Shown here: one piece after another, positions 17,524 through 26,665 of the stretch
Numbering within the stretch: position 1 is the first letter of the stretch
Layout of the letters: each line of letters starts with the position of its first letter
Assembly: GCA_050123275.1 (NCBI GenBank)
Contig: JASFHK010000005.1
Coordinates: forward strand, 1 to 64,000
Length of the DNA stretch: 64,000 bases
Origin: E44-bin88 sp050123275
Lineage (GTDB): Bacteria > Chloroflexota > Dehalococcoidia > Dehalococcoidales > BS750m-G39
Direction of reading: 5' to 3'
The notes under the pieces: model-generated
What the model was told of the DNA's origin: nothing
Database searches by the model: none
Seen by the model: the letters and a program-made list of their open reading frames with translations, nothing else
Program-made: the position numbers and the translations under genes

Positions 17524-17748
17524 ATGTGCCTGGCGATACCCGCCCTGATTACCTCCATAGACGGTAAGGAGGCCGATGTCGAAATCGGCGGCATCAGCCG
17601 TCGCATCAACCTCTGGCTCACCCCCGAAGCCAAAGTTGGGGACTACGTGCTGGTGCACACCGGCTACGCCATCAACGTCCTCGACCAGGAGGACGCTAAA
17701 GAGACGCTGGATATTTTGCGCCAGATAGCCGAGGGGGTGGAGGATTGA
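17524..17748 (+). CDS. hypC: Hydrogenase maturation chaperone HypC
   Basis: A 74-aa protein starting MCLAIPA, with the essential Cys2 that carries the Fe(CN)2CO unit with HypD, and the GDYVLVHTGYAI block typical of HypC/HybG. Its stop overlaps the TTG start of hypD. Confidence 0.96.
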   Translation: MCLAIPALITSIDGKEADVEIGGISRRINLWLTPEAKVGDYVLVHTGYAINVLDQEDAKETLDILRQIAEGVED

Positions 17749-18839
17749 AGTATGTCACCGAGTTCCGCAGCTCGGAGCTGGGGGAGGGGCTGGTTTCCCG
17801 CATCGGGCGGCTCTCCAAGAAAAAGGCGCGTTTCATGGAGTTCTGCGGCGGGCACACCGTGACCATATTCAGGTACGGCATCCGCCAGCTTCTGCCGCCG
17901 ACCATTGAGATGGTATCGGGGCCGGGCTGTCCCATCTGCGTCACCGCCAACGCCGACCTGGACAAGGCGATGGCGCTGGCTGAAATCCCCGGCGTCATTA
18001 TCGCCACCTTCGGCGACATGCTTAAGGTGCCGGGGAGCCGTTCCAGCCTGGAAAAGGCCAAGGCCGGCGGCGCCGAGGTGCAAACGGTCTATTCCACCAC
18101 GGACGCACTGGATATCGCTAAAGCTAACCCCGACAAACCGGTGGTTTTTCTGGGCATCGGCTTCGAGACCACGGCGCCCACCGTGGCCGCCTCCATACTC
18201 CAGGCGGAGGAGCAGAAAATAAAGAACTACTACGCGCTATCTTTACATAAAGTATGCCCGCCCGTGATTCGGGCCTTGCTCGATTCGGGTGAAGTGGAGC
18301 TTGAAGGGCTGGTCTGCCCGGGGCACGTGAGCACCGTTATCGGCTCGCATCCCTGGGAGTTTATCGCTAATGAATACGGCATTCCCTGCGTCATCTCCGG
18401 CTTCGAGCCGCTGGACATACTCCAGTGCGTCGAGATGCTGGTGGAGCAGGTGGAGAGGGGCGAGGCGCGCGTCGAGATAGCCTACAAGCGCGGTGTACGC
18501 CCCGAGGGCAACCGGATTGCCTTAAAGCTGATGGAGGGCGTTTTTGAGCCGTCTCCGGCCCGCTGGCGGGGAATGGGCGAGATTGCCGGCAGCGGACTTA
18601 AGATCAGGGAAAGATACCGGAGCTTCGATGCCGAAGCCGTTTTCGATATCAAAACAGCCCCGGCTGTGGAGCACAAGGGCTGTATTTGCGGCGAGATACT
18701 GCGCGGTGTTAAGACGCCCGACGACTGTAAGCTCTTCGGCAAGGCCTGCACGCCCCGCAACCCGGTGGGGCCCTGCATGGTCTCCGCTGAGGGCAGCTGC
18801 TCGGCTTACTATCTCTATGGAGGCGACGTTGGAGGATAA
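17745..18839 (+). CDS. hypD: Hydrogenase maturation protein HypD
   Basis: A 364-aa Fe-S protein that builds the Fe(CN)2CO group with HypC. Motifs: FMEFCGGHT near residue 30, GPGCPICVT near 62, the GFETTAPT block, and C-terminal cysteines (CICGEI, CKLFGKAC, CMVSAEGSC). The TTG start shares bases with the hypC stop (TTGA) and follows a G-rich ribosome site (GGGGGTGGAGGA). Confidence 0.96.
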   Translation: MKYVTEFRSSELGEGLVSRIGRLSKKKARFMEFCGGHTVTIFRYGIRQLLPPTIEMVSGPGCPICVTANADLDKAMALAEIPGVIIATFGDMLKVPGSRSSLEKAKAGGAEVQTVYSTTDALDIAKANPDKPVVFLGIGFETTAPTVAASILQAEEQKIKNYYALSLHKVCPPVIRALLDSGEVELEGLVCPGHVSTVIGSHPWEFIANEYGIPCVISGFEPLDILQCVEMLVEQVERGEARVEIAYKRGVRPEGNRIALKLMEGVFEPSPARWRGMGEIAGSGLKIRERYRSFDAEAVFDIKTAPAVEHKGCICGEILRGVKTPDDCKLFGKACTPRNPVGPCMVSAEGSCSAYYLYGGDVGG

Positions 18840-19833
18840 GATACTGCTGGCGCACGGCAGCGGCGGCAAGCTCTCTCACGACCTGGTCGAAAAGAGCTTC
18901 GTCAGCGCGCTGACCAACCCGCTATTGGATAAACTGGACGATGCCGCCGTCTTCGATGTCAGCGGCAAGCTGGCTTTTACCACCGACAGCTACGTGGTCA
19001 GCCCCATCTTTTTCCCCGGCGGGGATATCGGCAAGCTGGCCGTTTGCGGTACGGTCAACGATTTAGCCACCAGCGGCGCCAGGCCTCTCTATTTGAGCCT
19101 GTCCTTTATCATCGAAGAGGGTCTTCTGGTGAAAGACCTTGAGAAAATCATCGCCTCGGTGCGGAAGGCGGCCGATGAGGCCGGCGTCAAAATCGTCACC
19201 GGCGACACCAAAGTGGTCACCCGGGGCAGCGCCGATAATCTCTTCATCAACACCGCCGGCGTGGGCGTCGTCCCCGAAGGCGTTAACCTCTCCGGCGCTA
19301 ATGCCAAACCGGGGGACAAGGTGCTCCTGAGCGGTCCTATCGGCGACCATGGTATCGCCGTGGTCAGCCAGCGCGAGGGCCTGAGCTTCGCCACCGCGCT
19401 GAAGAGCGACTGCGCCCCGCTGGGCGGTCTGGTGGCCGATATGCTCGAAGCCGGCCCCGATATACACGCCCTGCGCGACCCTACCAGAGGCGGGCTGGCG
19501 TCGAGCCTTAACGAGTTGGCGCAACAGTCTAAAGTGGGCATTAGAATCGAGGAGAAGGCGATACCGGTGCACGAGGCGGTTTTGGGTGCCTGCGAGATGC
19601 TCGGCTTCGACCCGCTCTACGTGGCCAACGAGGGCAAGATGATTGCCGTCGTCGCGCCGCAGGACGCTGAAAAAGTCCTTGCCGCCATGCGCAAAAACGA
19701 GTACGGCAAAGAGGCCGCCATTATCGGTGAGGTTTCGGGGGAAAAGGCGGGGCGGGTGACGATGAAAACGGTGCTGGGGTCGTCGCGCATCGTCGACATG
19801 CTTACCGGCGATTTATTACCGAGGATTTGCTAA
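18829..19833 (+). CDS. hypE: Hydrogenase maturation protein HypE
   Basis: A 334-aa PurM-like ATPase that dehydrates the thiocarboxamide on its C-terminal Cys to thiocyanate, the cyanide donor. The LAHGSGGKL start motif, DPTRGGLASSLNE and the terminal LLPRIC (reactive C-terminal Cys) are all present. I chose TTG 18829 because GGAGG lies 5 bases upstream; ATG 18817 would add four residues but lacks a ribosome site. It overlaps the end of hypD. Confidence 0.95.
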   Translation: MEDKILLAHGSGGKLSHDLVEKSFVSALTNPLLDKLDDAAVFDVSGKLAFTTDSYVVSPIFFPGGDIGKLAVCGTVNDLATSGARPLYLSLSFIIEEGLLVKDLEKIIASVRKAADEAGVKIVTGDTKVVTRGSADNLFINTAGVGVVPEGVNLSGANAKPGDKVLLSGPIGDHGIAVVSQREGLSFATALKSDCAPLGGLVADMLEAGPDIHALRDPTRGGLASSLNELAQQSKVGIRIEEKAIPVHEAVLGACEMLGFDPLYVANEGKMIAVVAPQDAEKVLAAMRKNEYGKEAAIIGEVSGEKAGRVTMKTVLGSSRIVDMLTGDLLPRIC

Positions 19834-19836
19834 AAA

Positions 19837-20178
19837 ATGCACGAACTGAGTATCACGCAAAGCATGCTCGACCTCGTCCTGGAGCAGACCAAAAACGCCG
19901 GCGCCAAAGAGGTGGGTAAAATCAACCTGGTTATCGGGGAGATGACGGGGGTGGTGGACCGCTCGGTGCGCTTTTACTTCGATTTTTTGAGCAAGGGGAC
20001 GGCGGCGGAGGGAGCGGAGCTTCATTTCGAGGTGGTGCCGACCACCGCCCGCTGCCACAGCTGCTGGAAAGACTTCGCGCTGGGTGAGTTCGACTGGACC
20101 TGCCCTCACTGCAGGGGCAATAACATAGAAATTGTCGGCGGCAAAGAACTATTCGTAGAAAGTATCGAGGTGAACTAG
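19837..20178 (+). CDS. hypA: Hydrogenase nickel chaperone HypA
   Basis: A 113-aa nickel chaperone. MHELSIT gives the N-terminal nickel site (His2), and CHSC ... CPHC near residues 73-91 bind structural zinc. It starts 3 bases after hypE and ends directly before hypB, its GTPase partner. Confidence 0.96.
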   Translation: MHELSITQSMLDLVLEQTKNAGAKEVGKINLVIGEMTGVVDRSVRFYFDFLSKGTAAEGAELHFEVVPTTARCHSCWKDFALGEFDWTCPHCRGNNIEIVGGKELFVESIEVN

Positions 20179-20826
20179 ATGGAAATCAAAGTGGTTAAGG
20201 ACATCCTGGACGCTAACGACCAGATAGCGCAAGAGAACCGGCAGCTTTTCGACAGCCACAAAATCTTCGCGGTCAACGTGATGGCTTCGCCGGGGGCGGG
20301 CAAGACCAGCGTCATCCTGGAGACCATCCGTCGTCTCAAGGGCAAGCTCAGGGTGGGCGTGGTCGAGGGCGACATCAGCTCCAGCCTCGACTCCGAAACC
20401 ATCAGCAAGGAAGACGTTCCCGTCGTCCAGATAAACACGGGCGGCGAGTGCCACCTGGACGCTAATATGACCGCCAGCGCTCTGGGCAACCTGCCGCTGG
20501 CCGATATCGAGCTGCTCCTCATCGAGAACGTGGGCAACCTGGTCTGCCCCGCCGAGTTCCGCATCGGCGAGGACATCAGAATCCTCATCTCCAGCACCCC
20601 CGAGGGCGACGACAAGCCCTTCAAGTACCCGCTCATGTTTCACGAGGCCGACGTCGTGCTCGTCAACAAGATAGACCTGCTGCCCTACCTCAAGTTCGAC
20701 CTGGACGCTTTTACCAAGACCATCAAGGGCATAAACGGCAAGGCGAAAATCTTCCCCCTTTCCTGCACCACGGGAGAGGGCGTTGACGATTGGGTCAACT
20801 GGCTGTCCGGCCAGGTCAAAAAATAG
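20179..20826 (+). CDS. hypB: Hydrogenase nickel-insertion GTPase HypB
   Basis: A 215-aa SIMIBI GTPase that drives nickel insertion. P-loop SPGAGKTS near residues 37-44, EGDISSSLD (switch region), CHLDA metal-site motif near 95 and NKID specificity motif near 172. There is no His-rich nickel-storage tail. Last gene of the hydrogenase/hyp operon. Confidence 0.96.
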   Translation: MEIKVVKDILDANDQIAQENRQLFDSHKIFAVNVMASPGAGKTSVILETIRRLKGKLRVGVVEGDISSSLDSETISKEDVPVVQINTGGECHLDANMTASALGNLPLADIELLLIENVGNLVCPAEFRIGEDIRILISSTPEGDDKPFKYPLMFHEADVVLVNKIDLLPYLKFDLDAFTKTIKGINGKAKIFPLSCTTGEGVDDWVNWLSGQVKK

Positions 20827-20838
20827 CCTTATGGAGTA

Positions 20839-20867
20839 TTGACGCTCCTCGGTGCCAGTAGTATACT
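20839..20867 (+). promoter_or_regulatory. Promoter of the UroD-like gene
   Basis: TTGACG (20839-20844), 17-base spacer, TATACT (20862-20867), 42 bases before the ATG at 20910. It separates the catabolic block from the hydrogenase operon. Confidence 0.75.
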
Positions 20868-20909
20868 CGCCTTTAGGTTTAACAACTTAATATAGCGGGA
20901 GGTTAACCG

Positions 20910-22262
20910 ATGGAGAAGCAATGGCAAGAGATGACTCCGGCCGAGAAGCAGGAGGAACTGTTTGCGCGCTGGCTCTCGCCTAAATCCCCCGACGGCCAGC
21001 CACTCAAGTTCCAGAGCCCTGCCGCCGAGAAAGCCTACATGGAGAGGGCTATCCGTATCCGGGATGCCGTCCAGCTCAAGAAAACGCCCGACCGGGTGCC
21101 CGTCCTGCCCATGCTGAGCTTTTTCCCGACCTACTATGCCGGTGTCAGTCCCCGGGAGGCCATGTACGACTACGATAAGCTGGCCGAAGCCACCAAGAAA
21201 TACCTCTACGACTTCGAGCCCGACGTGCAGTCCGGTATCGGTATCGCCTCTTCAGGCAGAATCTTCGATATTCTCGACTACAAGCTCTACGCCTGGCCCG
21301 GCCACGGGGTTTCCGAAGACAGCACCTACCAGTGCCTGGAAAAAGAGTACATGATGGCCGACGAGTACGACGCTCTGATTCGGGACCCTTCCTACTTTTT
21401 CACCAATACCTACTTCCCGCGCATATTCGGCAATCTGCAGGGTTTCAAGATGCTGCCCAATTTTGCCACCATGCAGGAATTGCCCTTCGTCGGCCCCAAC
21501 GTCCTCCCCTTCGGCCTGCCCGATGTGCGCGCCGCCTACCAGTCCCTTTTCGAGGCCGGGGAGGAGGCCCTGAAGTGGGCGGGGGCCGTCGGTGCTTTCG
21601 GCGTCGAGGTGGCGTCGCAGGGTTTTCCCGGAGTCGCCGGCGGCTTCACCAAGGTGCCCTTCGACGTTATCGGCGACACCCTGCGCGGCACGCGGGGTAT
21701 CATGCTCGATATCTACCGCCAGCCCGACAAGGTGCTGGCCGCCATGGACGCGCTGACGCCGATAATGATTGACATGGGGGTGGCGGCGACGCAGATGGCG
21801 GGTAACCCGATGGTGATGATACCCTTGCACAAGGGCGCCGACGGTTTCCTTTCCGACGCGCAGTTCAAGAAGTTTTACTGGCCCCACTTCAGGCAGGTTA
21901 TCATGGGCCTGGTTAACGAGGGCTGCGTTCCCTTCTCCTTCGTCGAGGGGGGCTATAACACCCGCCTGGAGGTTATCCGCGACGTGCCCAAAGGCACTAC
22001 CTTCTGGACCTTCGATACCACCGACATGGCCCGGGCCAAAAAGATATTGGGCGATGTCGCCTGTATCGGCGGCAACGTACCCACCGACCTGCTGGCGGTG
22101 GGCACTGCGCAACAGGTGGAGGACTACGTCAAGAACCTGATCGACACCTGCGCCCCCGGTGGCGGCTATGTGGTGGCCAACGGCGTGGCCGCCGACCAGG
22201 TCAAGCCGGAAAACATGAGGGTGATGATTGACTACACCAAGGAGCACGGCGTCTATAAATAG
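20910..22262 (+). CDS. Uroporphyrinogen decarboxylase-family protein (likely corrinoid methyltransferase type)
   Basis: A 450-aa protein with the UroD fold. The C-terminal half has a GNVPTDLL block and a CAPGGGYVVANGV strand, as in the MtaA/CmuA-like branch of the family. Haem-pathway neighbours are absent and the gene stands alone under its own promoter. A role in methyl or demethylation chemistry is therefore more likely than haem synthesis. Substrate unknown. An SD (GGGAGG) lies ahead of the ATG. Confidence 0.8.
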   Translation: MEKQWQEMTPAEKQEELFARWLSPKSPDGQPLKFQSPAAEKAYMERAIRIRDAVQLKKTPDRVPVLPMLSFFPTYYAGVSPREAMYDYDKLAEATKKYLYDFEPDVQSGIGIASSGRIFDILDYKLYAWPGHGVSEDSTYQCLEKEYMMADEYDALIRDPSYFFTNTYFPRIFGNLQGFKMLPNFATMQELPFVGPNVLPFGLPDVRAAYQSLFEAGEEALKWAGAVGAFGVEVASQGFPGVAGGFTKVPFDVIGDTLRGTRGIMLDIYRQPDKVLAAMDALTPIMIDMGVAATQMAGNPMVMIPLHKGADGFLSDAQFKKFYWPHFRQVIMGLVNEGCVPFSFVEGGYNTRLEVIRDVPKGTTFWTFDTTDMARAKKILGDVACIGGNVPTDLLAVGTAQQVEDYVKNLIDTCAPGGGYVVANGVAADQVKPENMRVMIDYTKEHGVYK

Positions 22263-22284
22263 CCGGCCCTGAAGCGCTATTTAG

Positions 22285-22322
22285 CCCGGAGGAGGTTTGA
22301 GGCTTTCTCCGGGTTATTTTTT
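22285..22322. terminator. Terminator at a convergent gene junction
   Basis: CCCGGAG (22285-22291) pairs with CTCCGGG (22307-22313), followed by TTATTTTTTTC on the + strand. It ends the UroD-like transcript; the leftward gene stops at 22314, immediately beside it. Confidence 0.75.
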
Positions 22323-23846
22323 CTCGGCCTTTTCGGGCTTCTGGTACAGGGAAGTATGCACCCCGGCGATATCAGCGCCCACGTAGCTGTAGCCGGTGTT
22401 TTCGCCCACCTCGTTGGGGTCGAAGGCTTTCTTCAACTTGCCGAACCAGATATGGTAGTTGGAGACGTGCTTGCCGATAACCTCAACGGGGATAACGCCC
22501 ATCGAGGGCACGGCGAAGCAGCCTTCCAGCGCTCTTTCGCCTATCTTTTTCATCCATTCCTCGACGGCCTGGGACGATTTTTCGTCGTAGGGGTTGAAGC
22601 GGCAGAAGATTTCGGTGTGCCCCAGGTGCCCCTGTTCCTCACCCCAGCCGAACTGCTGCCCGTCGTCGGCGATGACCAGCCCCTTCTTTATCAGCTCGCG
22701 CTTGAGCACGGCGCCCTCTTCCAGCCAGCGCACGTGGTTGTCGTAGCGCTGTCCCTGCACCATCATCGAGGAGAAGGCGCCGCCGGCGCGGAAGGTCTCC
22801 CTGATGGAAGCGCTGACCCGCGTGCACTGGAAGAGCAGGGTGGCTTCGACCTCGGGGTCTTCCACCGTTTTCAGCGACTTGCCGCCGGTTTCCCTGATGA
22901 TTTGCGCCAGCGCCTTCTTCTTGTAGGTGAAGTCCTCGTCGAAGTTGCCGGCGATGATGACCATGAAGCCGGGCCCCTGCACCTCCTTGGTGAACCTGTC
23001 CAGGGTGTCGAAGTCCTCTTCGTTGCTGGTGGTGATGTTGGAGGAAACCATCGAGGGGTTGAAGCCCATCAGCTCGAAGGCGATTTCGGCCTCGCCGATT
23101 TTAAGCTCGGCTTCGACCAGCTTTTCTATAGAGGGGAAGGAGAAATAGCGCACCATCATCCTTAAATCCGACGGCTTTTCGGCCAGCCGGTAGCGCGGTG
23201 AGGCGCCTTCCAGCGGGTATTGCGACGGCCCCGGCCAGTGGTAGACCTTGGTCGCCTGCTTGGTGATGACGCCACCCGCGCGCAGGATGCCCCGTAGCGA
23301 TGGCCCCGGCCCGTCGCCGCAGAACCACTCGTCGGAAGCCCCCAGCGTGCCCAGCCGGATGATTTCGCCCTCGTCGGTGACCCACTCCGTGGCCAGGTCG
23401 TTGCGGTCGCCGGTGCTGGTGGTCAGCCCCATGTGGCCGTGCCCCGACATGGCCAGCGCCGTGCAGGTGGAGCCCGACCCCTTCACGTTGCATATCATGC
23501 CCCTTTTAAAAAGCTCGCCCTGTAATTCCGCCGAGATGACGAAGGGCTCGACCACGGCGTACATGTTTTTCTCGTTGATTTCGATGATGCGGTTCATCCG
23601 GTGCAGGTCTAAAAAGATGAAATCGTATTCGGGGGGCACGAAAGACCATCCCGTGCTCTGCGCCTTGTAGGGTATCCGGTGCTTGTTGCAGAGCTTGATT
23701 ACTGCCGCTACCTCTTCCGTATCGCCGGGGAGAATAACGATCAAATGCGGCGAGCGATAGGCGGCTTTGATGGCCGGGTCGTCGGAGATATTGTCCTCTC
23801 CCACCACGTCTTCGAATTCCTTATAAACGACTTTGCTGATAGCCAT
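22314..23846 (-). CDS. FAD-linked oxidase (GlcD / vanillyl-alcohol oxidase superfamily)
   Basis: A 510-aa flavoprotein with an N-terminal PCMH-type FAD-binding domain (LPGDTEEVAAVIKLCNKHRIP near residue 39; GSGSTCTALAMSGHGHMG near 122) and a C-terminal substrate domain. It is predicted to oxidise a hydroxy-acid or aromatic alcohol and to pass electrons to the Fe-S protein encoded just upstream (23865-25133). Substrate not visible. It is the last gene of a leftward four-gene run from 27322. Confidence 0.85.
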   Translation of the reverse strand: MAISKVVYKEFEDVVGEDNISDDPAIKAAYRSPHLIVILPGDTEEVAAVIKLCNKHRIPYKAQSTGWSFVPPEYDFIFLDLHRMNRIIEINEKNMYAVVEPFVISAELQGELFKRGMICNVKGSGSTCTALAMSGHGHMGLTTSTGDRNDLATEWVTDEGEIIRLGTLGASDEWFCGDGPGPSLRGILRAGGVITKQATKVYHWPGPSQYPLEGASPRYRLAEKPSDLRMMVRYFSFPSIEKLVEAELKIGEAEIAFELMGFNPSMVSSNITTSNEEDFDTLDRFTKEVQGPGFMVIIAGNFDEDFTYKKKALAQIIRETGGKSLKTVEDPEVEATLLFQCTRVSASIRETFRAGGAFSSMMVQGQRYDNHVRWLEEGAVLKRELIKKGLVIADDGQQFGWGEEQGHLGHTEIFCRFNPYDEKSSQAVEEWMKKIGERALEGCFAVPSMGVIPVEVIGKHVSNYHIWFGKLKKAFDPNEVGENTGYSYVGADIAGVHTSLYQKPEKAEKK

Positions 23847-23864
23847 GACTCGTTACCGCCTTTC

Positions 23865-25133
23865 TTAGATTGCCTTCTCGACCAGTTCCACGATGTCGTA
23901 AACCTTGAGGTTGCTGCCGCCCTCTTTGGCGGCTTGGCCCAGGTTCTTTTCGCACCAGGGGCAGGCGCTGGCGATGGCTTCGGCGCCGGTGGACTCGGCT
24001 TCCTCAATTCTCTCCAGCGCCGTCCATATCGCGAACTCGGGGTTGGACTCGTTGACGCCGCCCCCCGCCCCGCAGCACCAGGCGTATTCCTTGATTCTAT
24101 CCATCTCGGCCAGCTTCAGGCCCGGAATGGCTTTGAGCACGTCGCGCGGCGGCTCGTAGACGCCGTTGGCGCCCCGCCGGTATTCCTTGGGCGGGTCGAA
24201 GACGAACTTGTAGCCCGGTATTCTTTTGCCTTCCCAGTGTATCCAGGGCTCGCCCAGCCGCCCCAGGTAGCAGGGGTCGTGGTAGGTGACGGTCATCTTC
24301 ACCTTTTTGGTCAGCTTGAGCTTGCCCTCTTTAATCAGCCGGGCAATGTACTCGGATATGTGCAACACCTCCAGGTCGCCCTTGAGTCCGTACCTGTCGT
24401 ATAAGACCTTGAAAGCCTGGTAGCCGTCGGCGCAGCCCGTGACCAGCGTTTTGACGCTGGCCTTTTTGAGCATGGCCATGTTCTTCTCGGCCTGGTTGAG
24501 GAAGTCCTCTTTATAGCCCATCTGGAAGGCGCGGCCGCCGCAGCAGGACTCGTTCTCGTAGCCGATGCCGAAGTTGACGCCCGCTTTTTGCAGTATCTTG
24601 ACCGTGGCTTTAGCTAATTTCTGGTAGCTTTTATCATAGCTGGCCAGGCAGCCGGCGTGGTAATAGACGTCCACCTTCTCTTTGGTGGCGTCCTTGAGCC
24701 CCAGCCCTTTGGCCCAGTCGGCGCGCTTGCCTTTGGCGCCGGGCACCATCGTGCCCTGTTTGCGCAGCCCCTTGATGATTTTGTCCAGGGTGGGGTGGGT
24801 GTGGCCGTCCTCGACGCACTTGATGCGGAACTCGTTGATGGGCAGCAGCACCTCCATGTCCATGGCGTATTTGCAGGATATGTCGCAGGCGCCGCACATC
24901 TGGCAGTTATAGACGATATGGAGGAGTTTATCGGTATAGTTAAAGCCGTTGGTCAGCATCTCTTTAGCGATGAGCAGCCGGCCGCTGCCCGAGTAGGCGT
25001 GGAAGTTATACCTGGTGAGACTGGGGCAGGCGTAGGAATGCTCGATTCCCTTTACCTTCTGCAGGGGTATATGCTTGCAGGCCCCGCACCGGCAACACAT
25101 CTCGACATCACCGCGGTAGTCTTCTATTGCCAT
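23865..25133 (-). CDS. Fe-S oxidoreductase with CCG domains (GlcF/HdrD-like)
   Basis: A 422-aa protein. N-terminal cluster motifs CCRCGACKH (near residue 13) and CQMCGACDISC (near 77) suit two [4Fe-4S] clusters. Two Cys-rich CCG domains follow (ESCCGGRAF near 200; WCCGAGGG near 360, closing with CPWCEKN). It lies between two FAD oxidase genes with spacings of 18 and 33 bases, so it is the likely shared electron acceptor in a GlcDEF-like complex. Confidence 0.88.
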   Translation of the reverse strand: MAIEDYRGDVEMCCRCGACKHIPLQKVKGIEHSYACPSLTRYNFHAYSGSGRLLIAKEMLTNGFNYTDKLLHIVYNCQMCGACDISCKYAMDMEVLLPINEFRIKCVEDGHTHPTLDKIIKGLRKQGTMVPGAKGKRADWAKGLGLKDATKEKVDVYYHAGCLASYDKSYQKLAKATVKILQKAGVNFGIGYENESCCGGRAFQMGYKEDFLNQAEKNMAMLKKASVKTLVTGCADGYQAFKVLYDRYGLKGDLEVLHISEYIARLIKEGKLKLTKKVKMTVTYHDPCYLGRLGEPWIHWEGKRIPGYKFVFDPPKEYRRGANGVYEPPRDVLKAIPGLKLAEMDRIKEYAWCCGAGGGVNESNPEFAIWTALERIEEAESTGAEAIASACPWCEKNLGQAAKEGGSNLKVYDIVELVEKAI

Positions 25134-25166
25134 CTTGGCTCCTCCTCGATTTATTCTTGTCGTTAG

Positions 25167-26630
25167 TTAAAAACAGAGCTTGCCCGGATTCATCACTTTG
25201 TTGGGGTCTAAAATCCGCTTGACGCGGTTCAGGGCTGCGACGTAAGCCGCGTCCCGGTTGACGATCATGCGGGCGTTCTTATCATAGGGGCGGGAGAAGA
25301 AGGCGCCCGTCGCCATCAGGGAATCCACGGCCATAGTGTAAAGCTCGTCCGCCCTTTCCACCTCGGCCGGGTCTGCGGGGTCGTAAAACAGGTTGAACTC
25401 ACAGTGGCAGTTGGCCCCTTGCACGATGGGCTGCAGGTAAACGCCCAGCTCCGGGGCGGGGTAGCCGCAACCGTTGGCCAGCTCCTGCATGAGGGCTATC
25501 TGGCCTTCGAGCTTGTCGTAGGTGGTGATGAAAAAGATGTCCTGGCAGGCTCCCTGGTAGCGCAGCTTCCAGTAGGGCTCGGCGGAGGGGCGTTGCAAAG
25601 TTTTGAGCAACTCGCCGGCGGAAACCCTGCCCGCCGCCCTGGCCGCCTCCACGCCGATGCGTTTGGTTAAGTCAGAAATACCTTTTAGTTGGGCGCTGAC
25701 CCGTTCTTCGGGGAAGTAATCATAGCCGGCCACATTGAAAAAGAGAACCCAGCTGTCCAGGTCGTCTTTCAGGTTCTGGTAATCGTCGGGCCACTTTCGG
25801 GCCATAATCGCCGCCAGGCCGGTGCTATTGAGCACCAGGCACTCGTTGACCAGTCTCAGCCTGACCAGCCAGTGCACCAGCTCGAAAAGGCGGCTTAGGT
25901 CGGGTGAGCCGACCAGGAAAGGCTCTTCCACTTTGGGCAGCAGCTCGCAGCGCAGCGATGCCCAGGTAACGATGCCCATCGTCCCCTGCGCCCCCTGGAT
26001 GAGCCGGTTCCACTGCGCCGGCCCCGGCCCGTAGGGCGTTTTCTGGGCGCCGCCCGCCGCCCACTGCTCCTCTATAGTGCCCGGCCCGGCGGCCTGACCG
26101 GTGCGGAAGGTCTCGCCGGAGCCGAAGACGACCTCGACGCAGGCCAGCGGGTCGGAGATGTCCCACTGGTACTTGGGCATGACCACCGGCTCTCTCTCCA
26201 GCATGCTGCCGACGACGGTCTTCGCTTTACGCGGCAGCAGGGGCATGTTGAGCCTTAACCCCGCCTTTTCCACGGCCGGTATCAGTTCGCCGAAGGTTAC
26301 TCCCGGCTCGACCATGGCCACCCGGTGAGCGCGGTCGACCCGGATTACCTTGTTCATGCCGGTCAGGTCGACGATAACGGCGCCACCGGTGCCGGGGACG
26401 GTATCGCCGTGAAAGTGGGGCGGGCCGGAGCTTACCGGCACCAGCGGCGTGTTTGTCTGGTTAGCCAGCTTGACCAGCTTGGCGATGTCGTCGCCGTTGC
26501 GGGGCTTGACCACGCAGGCGGGCCTTACCGCGTTGACGAAGCTCATGTCCCGGGAGTACTCTTCGAGCGTGGCCGGGTCGCTGCTGACGTTGCCGGCACC
26601 GACTATCTTGGCCAGTTTTCCGTCAATCAT
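25167..26630 (-). CDS. FAD-linked oxidase, second copy (GlcD-like)
   Basis: A 487-aa flavoprotein of the same superfamily as 22314-23846 but clearly diverged. PCMH FAD-binding motif VKPRNGDDIAKLVKLANQ near residue 41 and VSSGPPHFHGDTVPG near 66; C-terminal domain ends IKRILDPNKVMNPGKL, typical of the family. The two oxidases may be subunits of one complex (GlcD and GlcE roles) or act on different substrates. A strong SD (AGAGGAGG) precedes the ATG. Confidence 0.85.
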   Translation of the reverse strand: MIDGKLAKIVGAGNVSSDPATLEEYSRDMSFVNAVRPACVVKPRNGDDIAKLVKLANQTNTPLVPVSSGPPHFHGDTVPGTGGAVIVDLTGMNKVIRVDRAHRVAMVEPGVTFGELIPAVEKAGLRLNMPLLPRKAKTVVGSMLEREPVVMPKYQWDISDPLACVEVVFGSGETFRTGQAAGPGTIEEQWAAGGAQKTPYGPGPAQWNRLIQGAQGTMGIVTWASLRCELLPKVEEPFLVGSPDLSRLFELVHWLVRLRLVNECLVLNSTGLAAIMARKWPDDYQNLKDDLDSWVLFFNVAGYDYFPEERVSAQLKGISDLTKRIGVEAARAAGRVSAGELLKTLQRPSAEPYWKLRYQGACQDIFFITTYDKLEGQIALMQELANGCGYPAPELGVYLQPIVQGANCHCEFNLFYDPADPAEVERADELYTMAVDSLMATGAFFSRPYDKNARMIVNRDAAYVAALNRVKRILDPNKVMNPGKLCF

Positions 26631-26665
26631 TTGCGCCTCCTCTTTGAGCGTAGTCGGATTTATGC

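Noticed and set aside
18544..18828. Long upstream extension of hypE
   Set aside because: Inside hypD, with a low-quality translation; HypE proteins start just before LAHGSGGKL.
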